A DNA stretch of 48,120 bases from an uncultured Eubacteriales bacterium (GCA_948968885.1 CAREUR010000007.1:1-48120); one strand, 5' to 3'; positions 1 to 8,188 are shown, counted from the first letter of the stretch. Notes: generated from the sequence alone by a model not told the origin. Translations and numbers: made by a program.

Positions 1-1
1 G

Positions 2-142
2 AACCTTCCCTTTCAGTTGTGTCCTGCTCTAACTGAGGTAACCATTAATAGCAATGCTGTTGTTGATAAATTTAAAACGATATTTAGCGGGAACGTGCAT
101 GAACAGATTGTTCGAAGAAATATTGAATATTATATGAGCTAA
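2..142 (+). CDS. C-terminal end of an unidentified protein, possibly LRR/BspA-like (partial)
   Basis: An open frame enters from the left edge and ends at TAA 140-142, giving 46 residues of a C-terminus. The stretch PALTEVTINSNAVV has the spacing of an LRR_5 (BspA-type) beta-strand turn, and another LRR_5 fragment lies 1.1 kb away, so it may be the tail of another member of that family. The last 20 residues are basic and aromatic, with no repeat. Too little is visible to assign a function; the LRR reading is inference. Confidence 0.4.
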   Translation, partial: NLPFQLCPALTEVTINSNAVVDKFKTIFSGNVHEQIVRRNIEYYMS

Positions 143-643
143 ATATTATGAACATTGAAAATACGCTCGAAAAAATTTTATGTGTGAGAAAATAAGTTTT
201 CCATTAAGAATATAATTTATTCAATTAAAAATCTCATAATATTAAAAAGAACCGAGAACAAAAGTTAGCGGTTTCTCTTTATTTAGTGAAATGTTTGATA
301 AAATAACACACCTGAATTTTGAAAAAAATGTTATCACAATTTGTTGTTTTTCGGTGAGGTTACGGCAGGCAGTCGCGGGTGAAAAACAGTTTTTCTCAGG
401 TAGAGTTTGCGAAGCTCCCTAAATGTTTCGCTGGCTGTAATAGGAATTTTTAATTAAAAACATTGCTAAATGCAAGAAGGCCTCTTACTAGCTGAGGATT
501 TGGACGCAATGGGCTTTTTTAGCAAATTCAGCTGTGCGAGTGCTTATCGCCTATTTAAAAATTCATAAATAGGTCTTTTGATATTTTAGAGCGTGTTCAC
601 ATAAAGAGATAAGATCTAGGTAGTGATCTGATATAATTGATAT
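143..643. other. Non-coding, decayed stretch
   Basis: No open frame with a plausible ribosome-binding site was found on either strand. An imperfect hairpin around 249-279 (AAGAACCG against CGGTTTCT) could be the terminator of the partial gene on the left but has a poor T-run. The rest is A+T-rich and looks like degraded DNA upstream of the IS remnant. The sequence near 592-606 resembles ends of IS5-group elements, but no matching right end was found. Confidence 0.4.
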
Positions 644-1240
644 ATGAAAATAAGTAAAAAAGCTCCTGCCAGTCTAGATAAAGCCAGCAAAAATATCAAA
701 TCAACAGTTTTTGAATGCATTATTATATATCTTAAGAAAACGGAAGCAGGTGGGGGACCTTTCCAGAATAATTTGGGAACTGACATACGATTTACATAAC
801 CAGTATAAAGGCCCATCAGAATGATTCCGAAGCCGGAAAAATTAGTGGCGAACAAAGCATCGGTTGTTCAAAGGGGAACTAACAACGAAGATACACGCGG
901 TTTGTATATCTGAAAAAAGTTTGCCTTAAAAACCAAACTTTCGGCGAGAAACCGTAACGACAGACACGCCAAAAGGCCGAAAACTTATCGAGTCGCTTAG
1001 TTGTAAGGCAGGATGCTATTTGTTTATGGACCGTGCTTGCGAAGGCAACGAAACACAAGCCTTTCTCTAATGCGAGAGCTTATTCCTGTTGTACCTCCAA
1101 GAAAAATACCTTGGCAATATGATGCAAAACTTTACAAACGTCGCAACGAAGTCGAACGTTTTTTCCTTTGCATTAAGAGCTTTCTCAAAGTTTTTACTCG
1201 TTATGATAAATTTGATGTTATCCTTCTAAATTTTCTTTAA
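644..1240 (+). pseudogene. IS5-family transposase remnant, multiply frameshifted
   Basis: Pieces of a DDE transposase of the IS5 family appear in order but in different frames. A piece near 790-880 reads SIKAHQNDSEAGKISGEQSI, typical of the region before the second catalytic Asp. It is followed in another frame by GELTTKIHAV at about 875-905, then DRACEGNETQAF near 1027-1062. An intact C-terminal stretch from about 1075 contains PVVPPRK, YKRRNEVERFF and TRYDKF, the conserved C-terminal block with the catalytic Glu. At least three frame changes and internal stops show the element is dead. Its 3' end overlaps the convergent LRR fragment by 23 bases. No terminal inverted repeat pair was recognised. 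Confidence 0.72.
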
Positions 1241-1823
1241 ATTTCTGTAATCTCACAATATCATCATGTAAAATTGTGTTGTCTTTACCTTGCCACTTAC
1301 CGCTTAAATACAAATTCCTGTTTGCATCTTCTTTTACTTGCTTCAATACACGATTAAGGTCTTTTAGTAAAAGTTGTATTTGTTCTTTACCAAGGCTGTT
1401 AATATCATGGCTTTCAATATAATCTATTAATTGCAAAGCTTGGACACCAACACGAACAAACCAATCTTCAGAAAAATCTCGTAAATTTTTAATAACTGGT
1501 AGGCCACAAAATGTGTCACCATTATAGTCCCGTGATACAATAACTGTTGTTACAGAACTTCTTCCAAATACATTTTCGCCATAATCAGGCTCTTTTGTGC
1601 CCCAAAAATCTACAAATTTCAAGTTACTGCAATAAAAAAAGGCATCGTCCTCAATTGAAGTTACGCTAGCTGGAATACTAATTTCAGTTAAGCTGCTACA
1701 GCCAATTTTAAATGCGTCTAAAGTTTTCCTTTCAAGATCCATTAACTCACCCGCTTGCTTTACATTAATTACAGTTGAAAGTAAGGACGAATACCAATAA
1801 AAAACATTTGCACAAAAATTCAC
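1218..1823 (-). CDS. Truncated BspA-like LRR protein fragment
   Basis: A 201-residue frame. Its middle (about residues 30-115) holds LRR_5 repeats such as SLTEISIPASVTSIEDDAF and then the cap DYNGDTFCGLPV, which also closes LRR modules of the giant protein at the right end of this window. The C-terminal ~85 residues are predicted helical and charged (LLKDLNRVLKQVKED). The first ~27 residues do not look like LRR and no signal peptide is visible. A second start at 1742 (GGGTGAG upstream) would begin directly at the LRR part. The missing N-terminal half, together with an adjacent dead IS, suggests a broken gene. LRR DNA of the same style (GCTAGCGTAAC) occurs in the giant gene. Confidence 0.6.
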   Translation of the reverse strand: MNFCANVFYWYSSLLSTVINVKQAGELMDLERKTLDAFKIGCSSLTEISIPASVTSIEDDAFFYCSNLKFVDFWGTKEPDYGENVFGRSSVTTVIVSRDYNGDTFCGLPVIKNLRDFSEDWFVRVGVQALQLIDYIESHDINSLGKEQIQLLLKDLNRVLKQVKEDANRNLYLSGKWQGKDNTILHDDIVRLQKFKENLEG

Positions 1824-1842
1824 CTTATGTTAACAATAAAAG

Positions 1843-1867
1843 TGTCACTTTTTATATCAAAGTGACA
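1843..1867. repeat. Perfect 9-bp palindrome, operator- or hairpin-like
   Basis: TGTCACTTT and AAAGTGACA flank a 7-base A+T-rich centre. It sits just upstream of the minus-strand LRR fragment, where an operator would be expected. The flanking bases do not give a convincing terminator T-run. Function not established. Confidence 0.45.
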
Positions 1868-2103
1868 ACTTTTCTAAAATTGGTTTTTTACTGTTTTTGG
1901 TACAATAATTCGTCGACTTACGGCAATTTTATACTTCCATAAGCATTGTAAGTGGCCTGAACTTGCGTCGTTACTGGCTTTAATCAAGCCCATTATAACT
2001 ACCAAGATTACTCCCGCGAGTGGAGGACTACTATTTTCAGGTAGCTAGAGGGGAAAGGCTACTATAATCTTGATAGCACAGATAAAGTTATACTAAGCAC
2101 TCA

Positions 2104-2598
2104 TCAGAGCAGCGCTGGGATGGCATAAGAGATAACCGACATGATTATGCCGGCCGTTAATACGCCCAAAATGATGGGAGGCAGCGCGTCTTTTAGCTTA
2201 ATGCGCAAGGCTGAGGCCACTAGTGCACCAGTCCAACCGCCGGTGCCGGGCAATGGGACTGCTACAAATACAAAAAGTCCCAGCTTTCTGTGCTTTGCAA
2301 CGGATTCGCTTTTTGCGCTGGCCTTTTTTTCAAAGTGCTCGACGATTTTTTTTAGTCGAGTTTTCTTTAAAACGGCAAAAATTTTGTCGATAAACAGCAA
2401 TATGAACGGCAGGGGCAGCAGATTGCCTATGACGCAAATTGGAAAAGCGTATAGCCAGTTCACTTTAAGCAGGCTTGCTGCGATGAGCCCTCCGCGCAGC
2501 TCCAGAATGGGCATTAGCGACACGATAAAAATTATTATTTCGGCTGGAATGACATTTGTCAGACCGCCTGTTATTGACGCGACTAAGGATTCTGCCAA
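2104..2598 (-). CDS. Small multi-drug export family membrane protein (COG2426)
   Basis: A 164-residue integral membrane protein of the Sm_multidrug_ex / COG2426 family. Family features seen are the early LMPILELRGGLIAA segment, a central charged loop (KKTRLKKIVEHFEKK) and the GTGGWTGALVAS segment in the second half. Four or so hydrophobic helices are visible. The family name is historical; the transported substrate is not known. The start is TTG at 2598, supported by a run of G (GGGGGGG) upstream. It is divergent from recA and has its own promoter-like sequence. Length is normal for the family. Confidence 0.85.
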   Translation of the reverse strand: MAESLVASITGGLTNVIPAEIIIFIVSLMPILELRGGLIAASLLKVNWLYAFPICVIGNLLPLPFILLFIDKIFAVLKKTRLKKIVEHFEKKASAKSESVAKHRKLGLFVFVAVPLPGTGGWTGALVASALRIKLKDALPPIILGVLTAGIIMSVISYAIPALL

Positions 2599-2645
2599 AA
2601 TGAGCGCCCCCCCTTTGATTCTTCGTTTTAACCAAACTCAGATAA

Positions 2646-2674
2646 ATTGTATACTAAATTTTAAGCGCGGGCAA
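2646..2674 (-). promoter_or_regulatory. Sigma-A-type promoter for the COG2426 gene
   Basis: On the minus strand, TTGCCC (2674-2669) and TACAAT (2651-2646) are separated by 17 bases, about 50 bases upstream of the start codon. Confidence 0.45.
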
Positions 2675-2734
2675 GAGGTTTAAGAACTCATCTGCCCCGA
2701 ATTTTAGTAAAATCTGCGCGATTTTTAATTTTTG

Positions 2735-2763
2735 TTGATTTGGAGGCAAAAAAAAGTTATAAT
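2735..2763 (+). promoter_or_regulatory. Sigma-A-type promoter for recA
   Basis: TTGATT (2735-2740), a 17-base spacer and TATAAT (2758-2763) lie 43 bases before the recA start. No LexA-type GAAC-N4-GTTC box was seen around it, so SOS control is not visible here. Confidence 0.7.
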
Positions 2764-2805
2764 TGTCATTAAAGAAAAATATTTTTCACTTATAGGAGGG
2801 CCAAA

Positions 2806-3912
2806 ATGGCGGTGGATAAGAAAAAAGCGTTGGAAACAGCGTTGGGTCAAATAGAAAAACAGTTCGGAAAAGGCGCTGTTATGCGGCTGGGACAAAGTCA
2901 AACTATGCATGTGGATGCGATTCCTACGGGCTCGCTCTCTTTAGATTTAGCTTTGGGAATTGGCGGGTTGCCTAGGGGTCGGATTATAGAGATTTATGGG
3001 CCGGAATCTTCGGGCAAAACTACGCTGTCACTTCATTGTATTGCGCAGGGTCAAAAAAATGGCGGCAACGTTGCATTTATTGACGTTGAGCATGCTTTGG
3101 ACCCGGTTTATGCTGCGGCTTTGGGCGTGGATGTGGATTCTTTGCTGGTTTCTCAGCCAGACACTGGCGAGCAAGCTCTCGAAATTACGGAGTCTTTGGT
3201 GCGCTCTGGCGCCATCGACGTTATCGTTGTGGACTCCGTTGCAGCGCTGGTGCCGAAGGCAGAAATCGAAGGCGAGATGGGTGACGCTCACGTGGGGCTT
3301 CAGGCTCGGTTGATGTCTCAGGCTTTGCGTAAGTTGGCCGGTGCTATCTCTAAGTCCAACTGCATCGCGATTTTCATTAATCAGCTGCGCGAGAAGGTCG
3401 GCATCGTTTACGGCAATCCCGAAGTTACGCCGGGCGGACGTGCTCTGAAATTTTACTCTTCGGTTCGCATCGAGGTTAGAAAAATCGAGACTCTTAAAAA
3501 CGGCACGGATATAATCGGCGCCAGGACGCGCGCGAAGGTTGTCAAAAATAAAATTGCACCTCCTTTTAAAGAGGCCGAGTTTGATATCATGTACGGCACG
3601 GGGATTTCCCGCGAGGGCGAGCTTTTGGACTTGGCGGTAAAGCTTGACATTGTGAAGAAGAGTGGCGCTTGGTTTTCTTACAAGGACGAAAAATTGGGTC
3701 AGGGTCGCGATAAAGTCAAGGAGCTGTTTAAGGAGAATAAAAAAATTGCCGATGAGATCGAGAAGAAAGTCAATTCGAATGTTGACAAGCTCTACGGAAA
3801 GGCAAACTTGAGGGCAGCTGCAAGGTCGCTTGCTACAGCTGTAGAAGTGCCCGTTGCAAAGGGCGAAGACGGCGACGTGAAGGCAAACATCGACATAACG
3901 GTGGATGATTGA
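2806..3912 (+). CDS. recA: Recombinase RecA
   Basis: A 368-residue RecA, normal length. RecA binds single-stranded DNA, drives strand exchange and stimulates LexA-type self-cleavage. The N-terminal helix is followed by Walker A GPESSGKTT at about residues 65-73, the Walker B region VIVVDSVAALVPKAE, the L2/DNA-binding region, and an acidic C-terminal tail ending NIDITVDD. The start ATG at 2806 follows a strong TAGGAGGG site. The last 4 bases overlap the TTG start of recX, so the two are translationally coupled, an arrangement known from several bacteria. Confidence 0.98.
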   Translation: MAVDKKKALETALGQIEKQFGKGAVMRLGQSQTMHVDAIPTGSLSLDLALGIGGLPRGRIIEIYGPESSGKTTLSLHCIAQGQKNGGNVAFIDVEHALDPVYAAALGVDVDSLLVSQPDTGEQALEITESLVRSGAIDVIVVDSVAALVPKAEIEGEMGDAHVGLQARLMSQALRKLAGAISKSNCIAIFINQLREKVGIVYGNPEVTPGGRALKFYSSVRIEVRKIETLKNGTDIIGARTRAKVVKNKIAPPFKEAEFDIMYGTGISREGELLDLAVKLDIVKKSGAWFSYKDEKLGQGRDKVKELFKENKKIADEIEKKVNSNVDKLYGKANLRAAARSLATAVEVPVAKGEDGDVKANIDITVDD

Positions 3913-4517
3913 TCTTGTACATAACTGGCTTAAAGCGGGATAAAAAGCGTCTGACTGCGGTTTTTGTTGACGGCGAGCTTTGGGACAGGCTTGATAGCGA
4001 GGTTTTAGCGCAAGACTCGATTAAAGTCGGGATGCCGGTTGATGAAAATTTTTTGACAGAATTAAAGTTTGAATCGGACTACAAACGCGCGAAAGATCGG
4101 GCACTGTACCTGATTTCTTTTAGAGATTATTCTGAAAAAGAATTAACGGATAAGCTAAAGAAGGATTACGGCGAAGCGGCAGCAGAGAAGGCTGTTGCCA
4201 GGATGCGGGACTTGGGGTTGGTTAATGACCTGAATTTTGCGCAGAAGTATGCCAGAGAGTTGCTGTTTAACAAGCATTTTTCTAAGTGCAGAGCCGAGTT
4301 TGAGCTTTTGCAAAAGGGCATCGATAAGGACACGGCTTGCGATATTTTGTCTGAGTTGGAATACGATGCGCTTGAGCAAATCGGGCTTTTGGTTGACAAA
4401 AAGTATCCGATGGCTTATTCTGATGAGAAAGTGAAGAATCGTGCGATTGCTTTTTTGCAACGGCATGGCTACAGTTGGGACGTTATCAAGCGCTTTTTTG
4501 ATTCTTGCCGCGATTAA
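3909..4517 (+). CDS. recX: Regulatory protein RecX
   Basis: A 202-residue RecX, which in studied bacteria modulates RecA filaments. The visible core is the helical three-repeat RecX fold: ALYLISFRDYSEKELTDKL, then RMRDLGLVNDLNFAQKYA and a third repeat near the end (AIAFLQRHGYSWDVIKRFF). It starts with TTG at 3909, overlapping recA by 4 bases, consistent with coupled translation. The N-terminal ~60 residues are a less conserved beta-rich extension seen in Firmicute RecX. pgsA follows 47 bases downstream and is probably cotranscribed. Confidence 0.92.
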   Translation: MILYITGLKRDKKRLTAVFVDGELWDRLDSEVLAQDSIKVGMPVDENFLTELKFESDYKRAKDRALYLISFRDYSEKELTDKLKKDYGEAAAEKAVARMRDLGLVNDLNFAQKYARELLFNKHFSKCRAEFELLQKGIDKDTACDILSELEYDALEQIGLLVDKKYPMAYSDEKVKNRAIAFLQRHGYSWDVIKRFFDSCRD

Positions 4518-4564
4518 ATGTGATGACAGCTGGCTTGGTGCGAAGGTAGGTGCTTCTGAATTTT

Positions 4565-5134
4565 ATGAATCTTCCAAACAAAATCACGGTTTTGCGGATA
4601 TTGCTAGTGCCCGTTTTGATGGTACTTTTGCTCATTCCTGAGATCGACTATAGATTTTTTTTCGCGCTTTTGATATTCGTTATTGCAGCTGGGACGGATC
4701 ATCTGGACGGCAAGCTAGCTAGAAAGCTTGATTTGGTAACGGATTTTGGCAAGTTTTTGGATCCACTTGCTGACAAAATGCTCGTTATGTCGGCGTTTAT
4801 ATGCTTTGTGGACTTAAAGCTTGTAAGCGCGGTGCCTGTTGTTATTATTTTGCTGCGCGAGTTTTTGGTTACGTCGCTGCGGCTGGTTGCGATGAGCTCG
4901 GGGCAGGTTATTGCTGCGAATATTTTTGGAAAAGCCAAAACTGTGAGCCAGATTGTCGCTATAACGGTGATTTTGCTGTCTCAATGCGCTGTGCAGGCTG
5001 GGTTTACGCCGTTTTGCAACAGTTTGGATTTTTTTGCTATTATTAATAATTTTTTTGTTTGGGTGGCCGTCGGATTCACCGTTTTGTCGGGCTTTATATA
5101 CATCAAACAAAATTTTAATGTGATAAAAAATTAA
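4565..5134 (+). CDS. pgsA: CDP-diacylglycerol-glycerol-3-phosphate 3-phosphatidyltransferase
   Basis: PgsA makes phosphatidylglycerol phosphate from CDP-diacylglycerol and glycerol-3-phosphate in the membrane. The CDP-alcohol phosphotransferase signature is clear at DHLDGKLARKLDLVTDFGKF (D-x2-DG-x2-AR-x8-G-x3-D with the usual metal-binding Asp residues, the first Asp pair spaced as in the family). Several hydrophobic helices follow. I chose ATG at 4565 because MNLPNKITVLRI is the canonical PgsA N-terminus; a GTG at 4550 in the same frame would add five residues. It is the third gene of the recA-recX-pgsA unit, 189 residues, normal length. Confidence 0.93.
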   Translation: MNLPNKITVLRILLVPVLMVLLLIPEIDYRFFFALLIFVIAAGTDHLDGKLARKLDLVTDFGKFLDPLADKMLVMSAFICFVDLKLVSAVPVVIILLREFLVTSLRLVAMSSGQVIAANIFGKAKTVSQIVAITVILLSQCAVQAGFTPFCNSLDFFAIINNFFVWVAVGFTVLSGFIYIKQNFNVIKN

Positions 5135-5141
5135 AAAACTG

Positions 5142-5170
5142 TTGCAATTTTATCGCTTTTTGTGTATAAT
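5142..5170 (+). promoter_or_regulatory. Sigma-A-type promoter for the cysS leader
   Basis: TTGCAA (5142-5147), 17 bases and TATAAT (5165-5170) precede the T-box leader, placing transcription start near 5177 and giving a leader of about 380 bases. Confidence 0.72.
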
Positions 5171-5176
5171 ATTTAT

Positions 5177-5482
5177 TGAGTAAAAGTGAATATTTTTGCA
5201 AAAGCGTCGAGAAAGACTAGTATTCGGGACTTGCTTGATATCAGAGAGAGAGCGCCTTTGGCTGCGAGTGCTTTTTATTGAACGCCCGAAGAATGCACTT
5301 TTTAGCTCATAGAAGGAACCCTTTTTGAAGTCGATTTGGCTTTAAATGGTAGTATTTCTATGCGGAGTGGTCACCGTTATATGACTTTTGAGCGATAAAT
5401 GCGGAGTGGAACCGTGGCTTAATTTTGATTTGGCCGCCTCTGTTTTCCTTTTTTGGGGAAGATGGGGGCTTTTTGCTTTTTT
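5177..5482 (+). promoter_or_regulatory. T-box riboswitch (Cys) controlling cysS
   Basis: A tRNA-sensing leader. The T-box sequence lies at 5402-5418: CGGAG, the bulge UGGAACC (5407-5413, whose UGGA pairs with the tRNA acceptor end in the known mechanism) and GUGGC. Its partners GCCGC (5433-5437) and CUCUG (5438-5442) downstream complete the antiterminator exactly. Upstream, the Stem I region has the AGAGAGCGCC and GCUGCGAG type motifs, then GAAUGCAC at 5291-5298, which places specifier codon UGC (cysteine) at 5294-5296. This matches the downstream gene, cysteinyl-tRNA synthetase. Uncharged tRNA-Cys would stabilise the antiterminator and allow cysS-mnmA transcription. Confidence 0.92.
5436..5482 (+). 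terminator. Regulated intrinsic terminator of the T-box
   Basis: A 13-bp stem (5436-5448 against 5457-5469, including G-U pairs) is followed by TTTTTGCTTTTTT. Its 5' arm overlaps the antiterminator 3' strand at 5436-5442, so the two structures exclude each other, as expected for a T-box attenuator. Confidence 0.85.
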
Positions 5483-5560
5483 GGCTATAGATAGAAAGCT
5501 TATGCGCTTAGGTTTGACGAGGCTTTTCACCATAAAATAATTGACAGAGGAGTGCTTTAG

Positions 5561-6982
5561 ATGAGGATTTACAACACTATGACGCGCAAAAAAGAGGAGT
5601 TCCGCCCTATAAAGGAGGGCACGGCAAAGATTTATGCCTGCGGGCCGACGGTTTATAATTATATTCATATTGGGAATGCGCGGCCGCTCTGCGTTTTTGA
5701 CGTCTTGCGGCGATATTTGGAGTACCGCGGCTTGAAGGCCGATTTTATCCAGAATTTTACAGATATTGACGACAAGATCATAAAAAAGGCGAACGACGAG
5801 GGTGTGGACTACCGCGAAATTGGCCGAAAGTATATAGAGGAGTACAAGGTTGACGCGAAGGGGCTGAATATTCGGGAGGCGACTTTTAGCCCGAAGGCGA
5901 CCGAGAGCATTGGCGACATGCTTGACATCATAAAGAAGCTGATGGATAAGGGGTTTGCTTACCGGACTAAGGAGGGTGACATTTACTTTCGGGCCGGGCA
6001 TTTTAAGGAATATGGGAAGTTGTCGCATCAGCCTTTGGAGGACCTCGAAGCTGGCGCTAGAATAAGCGTTGGTGAGTCTAAGGAGGACCCTATGGACTTT
6101 GCTTTGTGGAAGGCTGCCAAACCTGGGGAGCCCTACTGGCAGTCTGTTTGGGGCAAGGGTCGCCCGGGGTGGCACATCGAATGCTCTGCTATGGCGAGCA
6201 AGTATCTTGGCAAGACTATTGACATCCACTGCGGCGGGCAGGACTTGATTTTTCCGCATCACGAAAACGAAATTGCTCAAAGTGAGTGCTGCAACGGCGT
6301 TCCTTTCGCTAATTATTGGATGCACAACGGGCACATCAACGTTGAGAACAAGAAAATGTCGAAGTCGCTTAACAACTTCTTTACCGTCCGCGAGATTGCG
6401 GGTCAGTATGGATATGAGCCGATTCGCTTTTTGATGCTGTCGGCGCATTACCGAAACCCGATAAACTACAGCAAGGAGATCATCGAGCAGTGCATCGCGT
6501 CGCTTGAGAGGCTGTACACTTGCAGGAATAATTTGAAGTTTATTTTTGAGAAGGCCGGCGCGGAGGAAACTATTTTGGAGATGAAGCTGCGTGGTAAGCT
6601 GCTCTCTTACAAGTTCAAGTTTATTGAGGCATTGGAGGACGACCTGAACACGGCGGACGCGCTGTCGGTGCTGTTTGATTTGGTGCGCGAGATTAATGCG
6701 AACATAAGCATGAAGGCCGAGGTGTCTAGGGCCACGGTGGGGTTTGCGGCGGACTTGCTAGACGAGCTTTCGGACATTCTGGGGCTGCTTTATAATAAAG
6801 AGGAGAGCTTGCTGAATGACGAGATCGAGGCGCTGATAGAAAAACGTCAGGGCGCGCGAAAAAACAAGGATTGGGCCACGGCGGATAAAATTCGCGATGA
6901 GCTAAAGCGGAAAAATGTTGTGCTCGAGGATACGCCGCAGGGCATAAAATGGAGCTTTGTGAATGAGCGGCCGAAAGTGTGA
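5561..6982 (+). CDS. cysS: Cysteinyl-tRNA synthetase
   Basis: Class I aminoacyl-tRNA synthetase charging tRNA-Cys, 473 residues, normal length. The catalytic HIGN variant of HIGH sits in YNYIHIGNARP near residue 35, and KMSKSLNNFF near 265 is the second signature. Zinc ligands for cysteine recognition are visible: Cys in YACGPTVYN, Cys in WHIECSAM, and the HCGGQDLIFPHHENE region. The C-terminal helical anticodon-binding domain is present. Expression is controlled by the Cys T-box directly upstream. It overlaps or abuts mnmA, suggesting one operon. Confidence 0.97.
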   Translation: MRIYNTMTRKKEEFRPIKEGTAKIYACGPTVYNYIHIGNARPLCVFDVLRRYLEYRGLKADFIQNFTDIDDKIIKKANDEGVDYREIGRKYIEEYKVDAKGLNIREATFSPKATESIGDMLDIIKKLMDKGFAYRTKEGDIYFRAGHFKEYGKLSHQPLEDLEAGARISVGESKEDPMDFALWKAAKPGEPYWQSVWGKGRPGWHIECSAMASKYLGKTIDIHCGGQDLIFPHHENEIAQSECCNGVPFANYWMHNGHINVENKKMSKSLNNFFTVREIAGQYGYEPIRFLMLSAHYRNPINYSKEIIEQCIASLERLYTCRNNLKFIFEKAGAEETILEMKLRGKLLSYKFKFIEALEDDLNTADALSVLFDLVREINANISMKAEVSRATVGFAADLLDELSDILGLLYNKEESLLNDEIEALIEKRQGARKNKDWATADKIRDELKRKNVVLEDTPQGIKWSFVNERPKV

Positions 6983-7014
6983 TTGGAGGAGCGGTCAAGG
7001 GGTCACTGAAAATT

Positions 7015-8079
7015 ATGAATAGAAAAAAAGTTATGGTTGGCATGAGCGGCGGCGTGGATTCGTCCGTTACGGCGATGTTGCTCAAGCAACAGGGGTACGA
7101 CGTTACTGGAGTTACGCTGAAGCTGAAGCCGGCGAAATACGTGGGCGCCGATGATGACCAGGATGACATTAACGATGCGAGGATGGTTGCGGATAAAATC
7201 GGTATAACCCACGATGTGGTGGACTTTTCGGACTTGTTTGAAAAGAAGGTTATCGAGAGTTTTGCAAAAGCTTATTGTAGCGGGCGCACGCCGAATCCAT
7301 GCGTTTTGTGTAATAAATTTATAAAGTTTGGGGCGATGTTTGACTACGCGATGGCAAATGGCTTTGACTATATTGCGACGGGTCATTATGCGAATGTGGA
7401 GTACGATACAAGCTGCGATAGGTGGCTTTTGAGACGGACTAATAGCAGTAAAGACCAAAGTTATGTGCTTTACAACTTGACGCAAAATCAACTTGCCCAT
7501 ACTTTGTTTCCGCTTGGTGATGGTAATTTCGAAAAAGACCAGACTCGCAAAATAGCTGAAGATTTTGGGCTGCCTATTGCGAAAAAGCCGGACAGTCAAG
7601 AGATCTGCTTTATAAAAAGTGGAAATTATATTGATTTTCTCGAAAATAATTTTAATGTCGCAAAGCGCGAGGGTAATTTTGTGGATAAGTCCGGTAACGT
7701 TTTGGGGCGACATAATGGGATTTTGAATTATACCATTGGCCAAAGAAAGGGATTTGGCGTGACATTTGGCAAACCGATGTATGTTATTGACATTAATGCG
7801 GCCGACAATACCGTGGTTTTGGGCGAAGATGGAGAGCAATACTCAACCGAACTGGTTGCTACCGAGCTTAATTTTATTCCGTTTGATTTTCCAGGCTCAG
7901 AAATGGCGGTAACAGCGAAAATTCGATATCAGGCAAAGCCGGAAAGAGCAAAGATATTACCTTTGGGGCCAGATAAAGTTAAAGTTGTTTTCGAAAAACC
8001 TCAGCGCGCCGTTACAAAAGGGCAATCGGTTGTGTTTTACGATGTAGGCATAGTCGTCGGTGGCGGCATTATATCATAG
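7015..8079 (+). CDS. mnmA: tRNA-specific 2-thiouridylase MnmA
   Basis: MnmA installs the 2-thio group on U34 of Lys, Glu and Gln tRNAs using a cysteine-derived persulfide. The PP-loop SGGVDSS is at residues 10-16. The two catalytic cysteines are in NPCVLCNKFIKFG and DSQEICFI. The ATGHYA and IGQRKGFG motifs follow. I start at ATG 7015 (MNRKKVMVGMSGG); an in-frame GTG at 6979 overlaps the cysS stop and would add 12 residues without family support. Placement behind a Cys T-box makes metabolic sense, because thiolation sulfur comes from cysteine. 354 residues, normal length. Confidence 0.96.
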   Translation: MNRKKVMVGMSGGVDSSVTAMLLKQQGYDVTGVTLKLKPAKYVGADDDQDDINDARMVADKIGITHDVVDFSDLFEKKVIESFAKAYCSGRTPNPCVLCNKFIKFGAMFDYAMANGFDYIATGHYANVEYDTSCDRWLLRRTNSSKDQSYVLYNLTQNQLAHTLFPLGDGNFEKDQTRKIAEDFGLPIAKKPDSQEICFIKSGNYIDFLENNFNVAKREGNFVDKSGNVLGRHNGILNYTIGQRKGFGVTFGKPMYVIDINAADNTVVLGEDGEQYSTELVATELNFIPFDFPGSEMAVTAKIRYQAKPERAKILPLGPDKVKVVFEKPQRAVTKGQSVVFYDVGIVVGGGIIS

Positions 8080-8096
8080 CGAGTTAAATAGATAAA

Positions 8097-8122
8097 GGCA
8101 GCACGCGGTATAGTGTGCTGCC
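8097..8122. repeat. Hairpin A with loop complementary to hairpin B
   Basis: An 8-bp perfect stem GGCAGCAC/GTGCTGCC encloses loop GCGGTATAGT (8105-8114). This loop is the exact reverse complement of the loop of the next hairpin. There is no T-run after it on the plus strand; on the minus strand TTTATC follows. Confidence 0.8.
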
Positions 8123-8142
8123 AATTTATTAAATGGAAATTT

Positions 8143-8172
8143 AAAAAGCCGCACTATACCGCGCGGCTTTTT
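8143..8172. terminator. Bidirectional terminator between mnmA and the 50-aa gene (hairpin B)
   Basis: A perfect 10-bp stem AAAAAGCCGC/GCGGCTTTTT encloses loop ACTATACCGC (8153-8162). The A-run and T-run make it a usable intrinsic terminator in both directions, as fits its place between convergent genes. Confidence 0.82.
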
Positions 8173-8188
8173 ACAATATCAACAAAAA

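Noticed and set aside
616..855. 79-codon minus-strand hydrophobic frame
   Set aside because: The plus strand here holds transposase fragments in order, so this is antisense noise.
2141..2683. 180-codon plus-strand frame opposite the COG2426 gene
   Set aside because: It is the shadow of a clear membrane-protein family on the other strand; low-quality composition.
2599..2805. LexA/SOS box upstream of recA
   Set aside because: No GAAC-N4-GTTC type palindrome could be found near the promoter.
5342..6448. 368-codon minus-strand frame over the T-box and cysS
   Set aside because: It lies antisense to a verified T-box structure and to cysS, has no family match and no ribosome-binding site.
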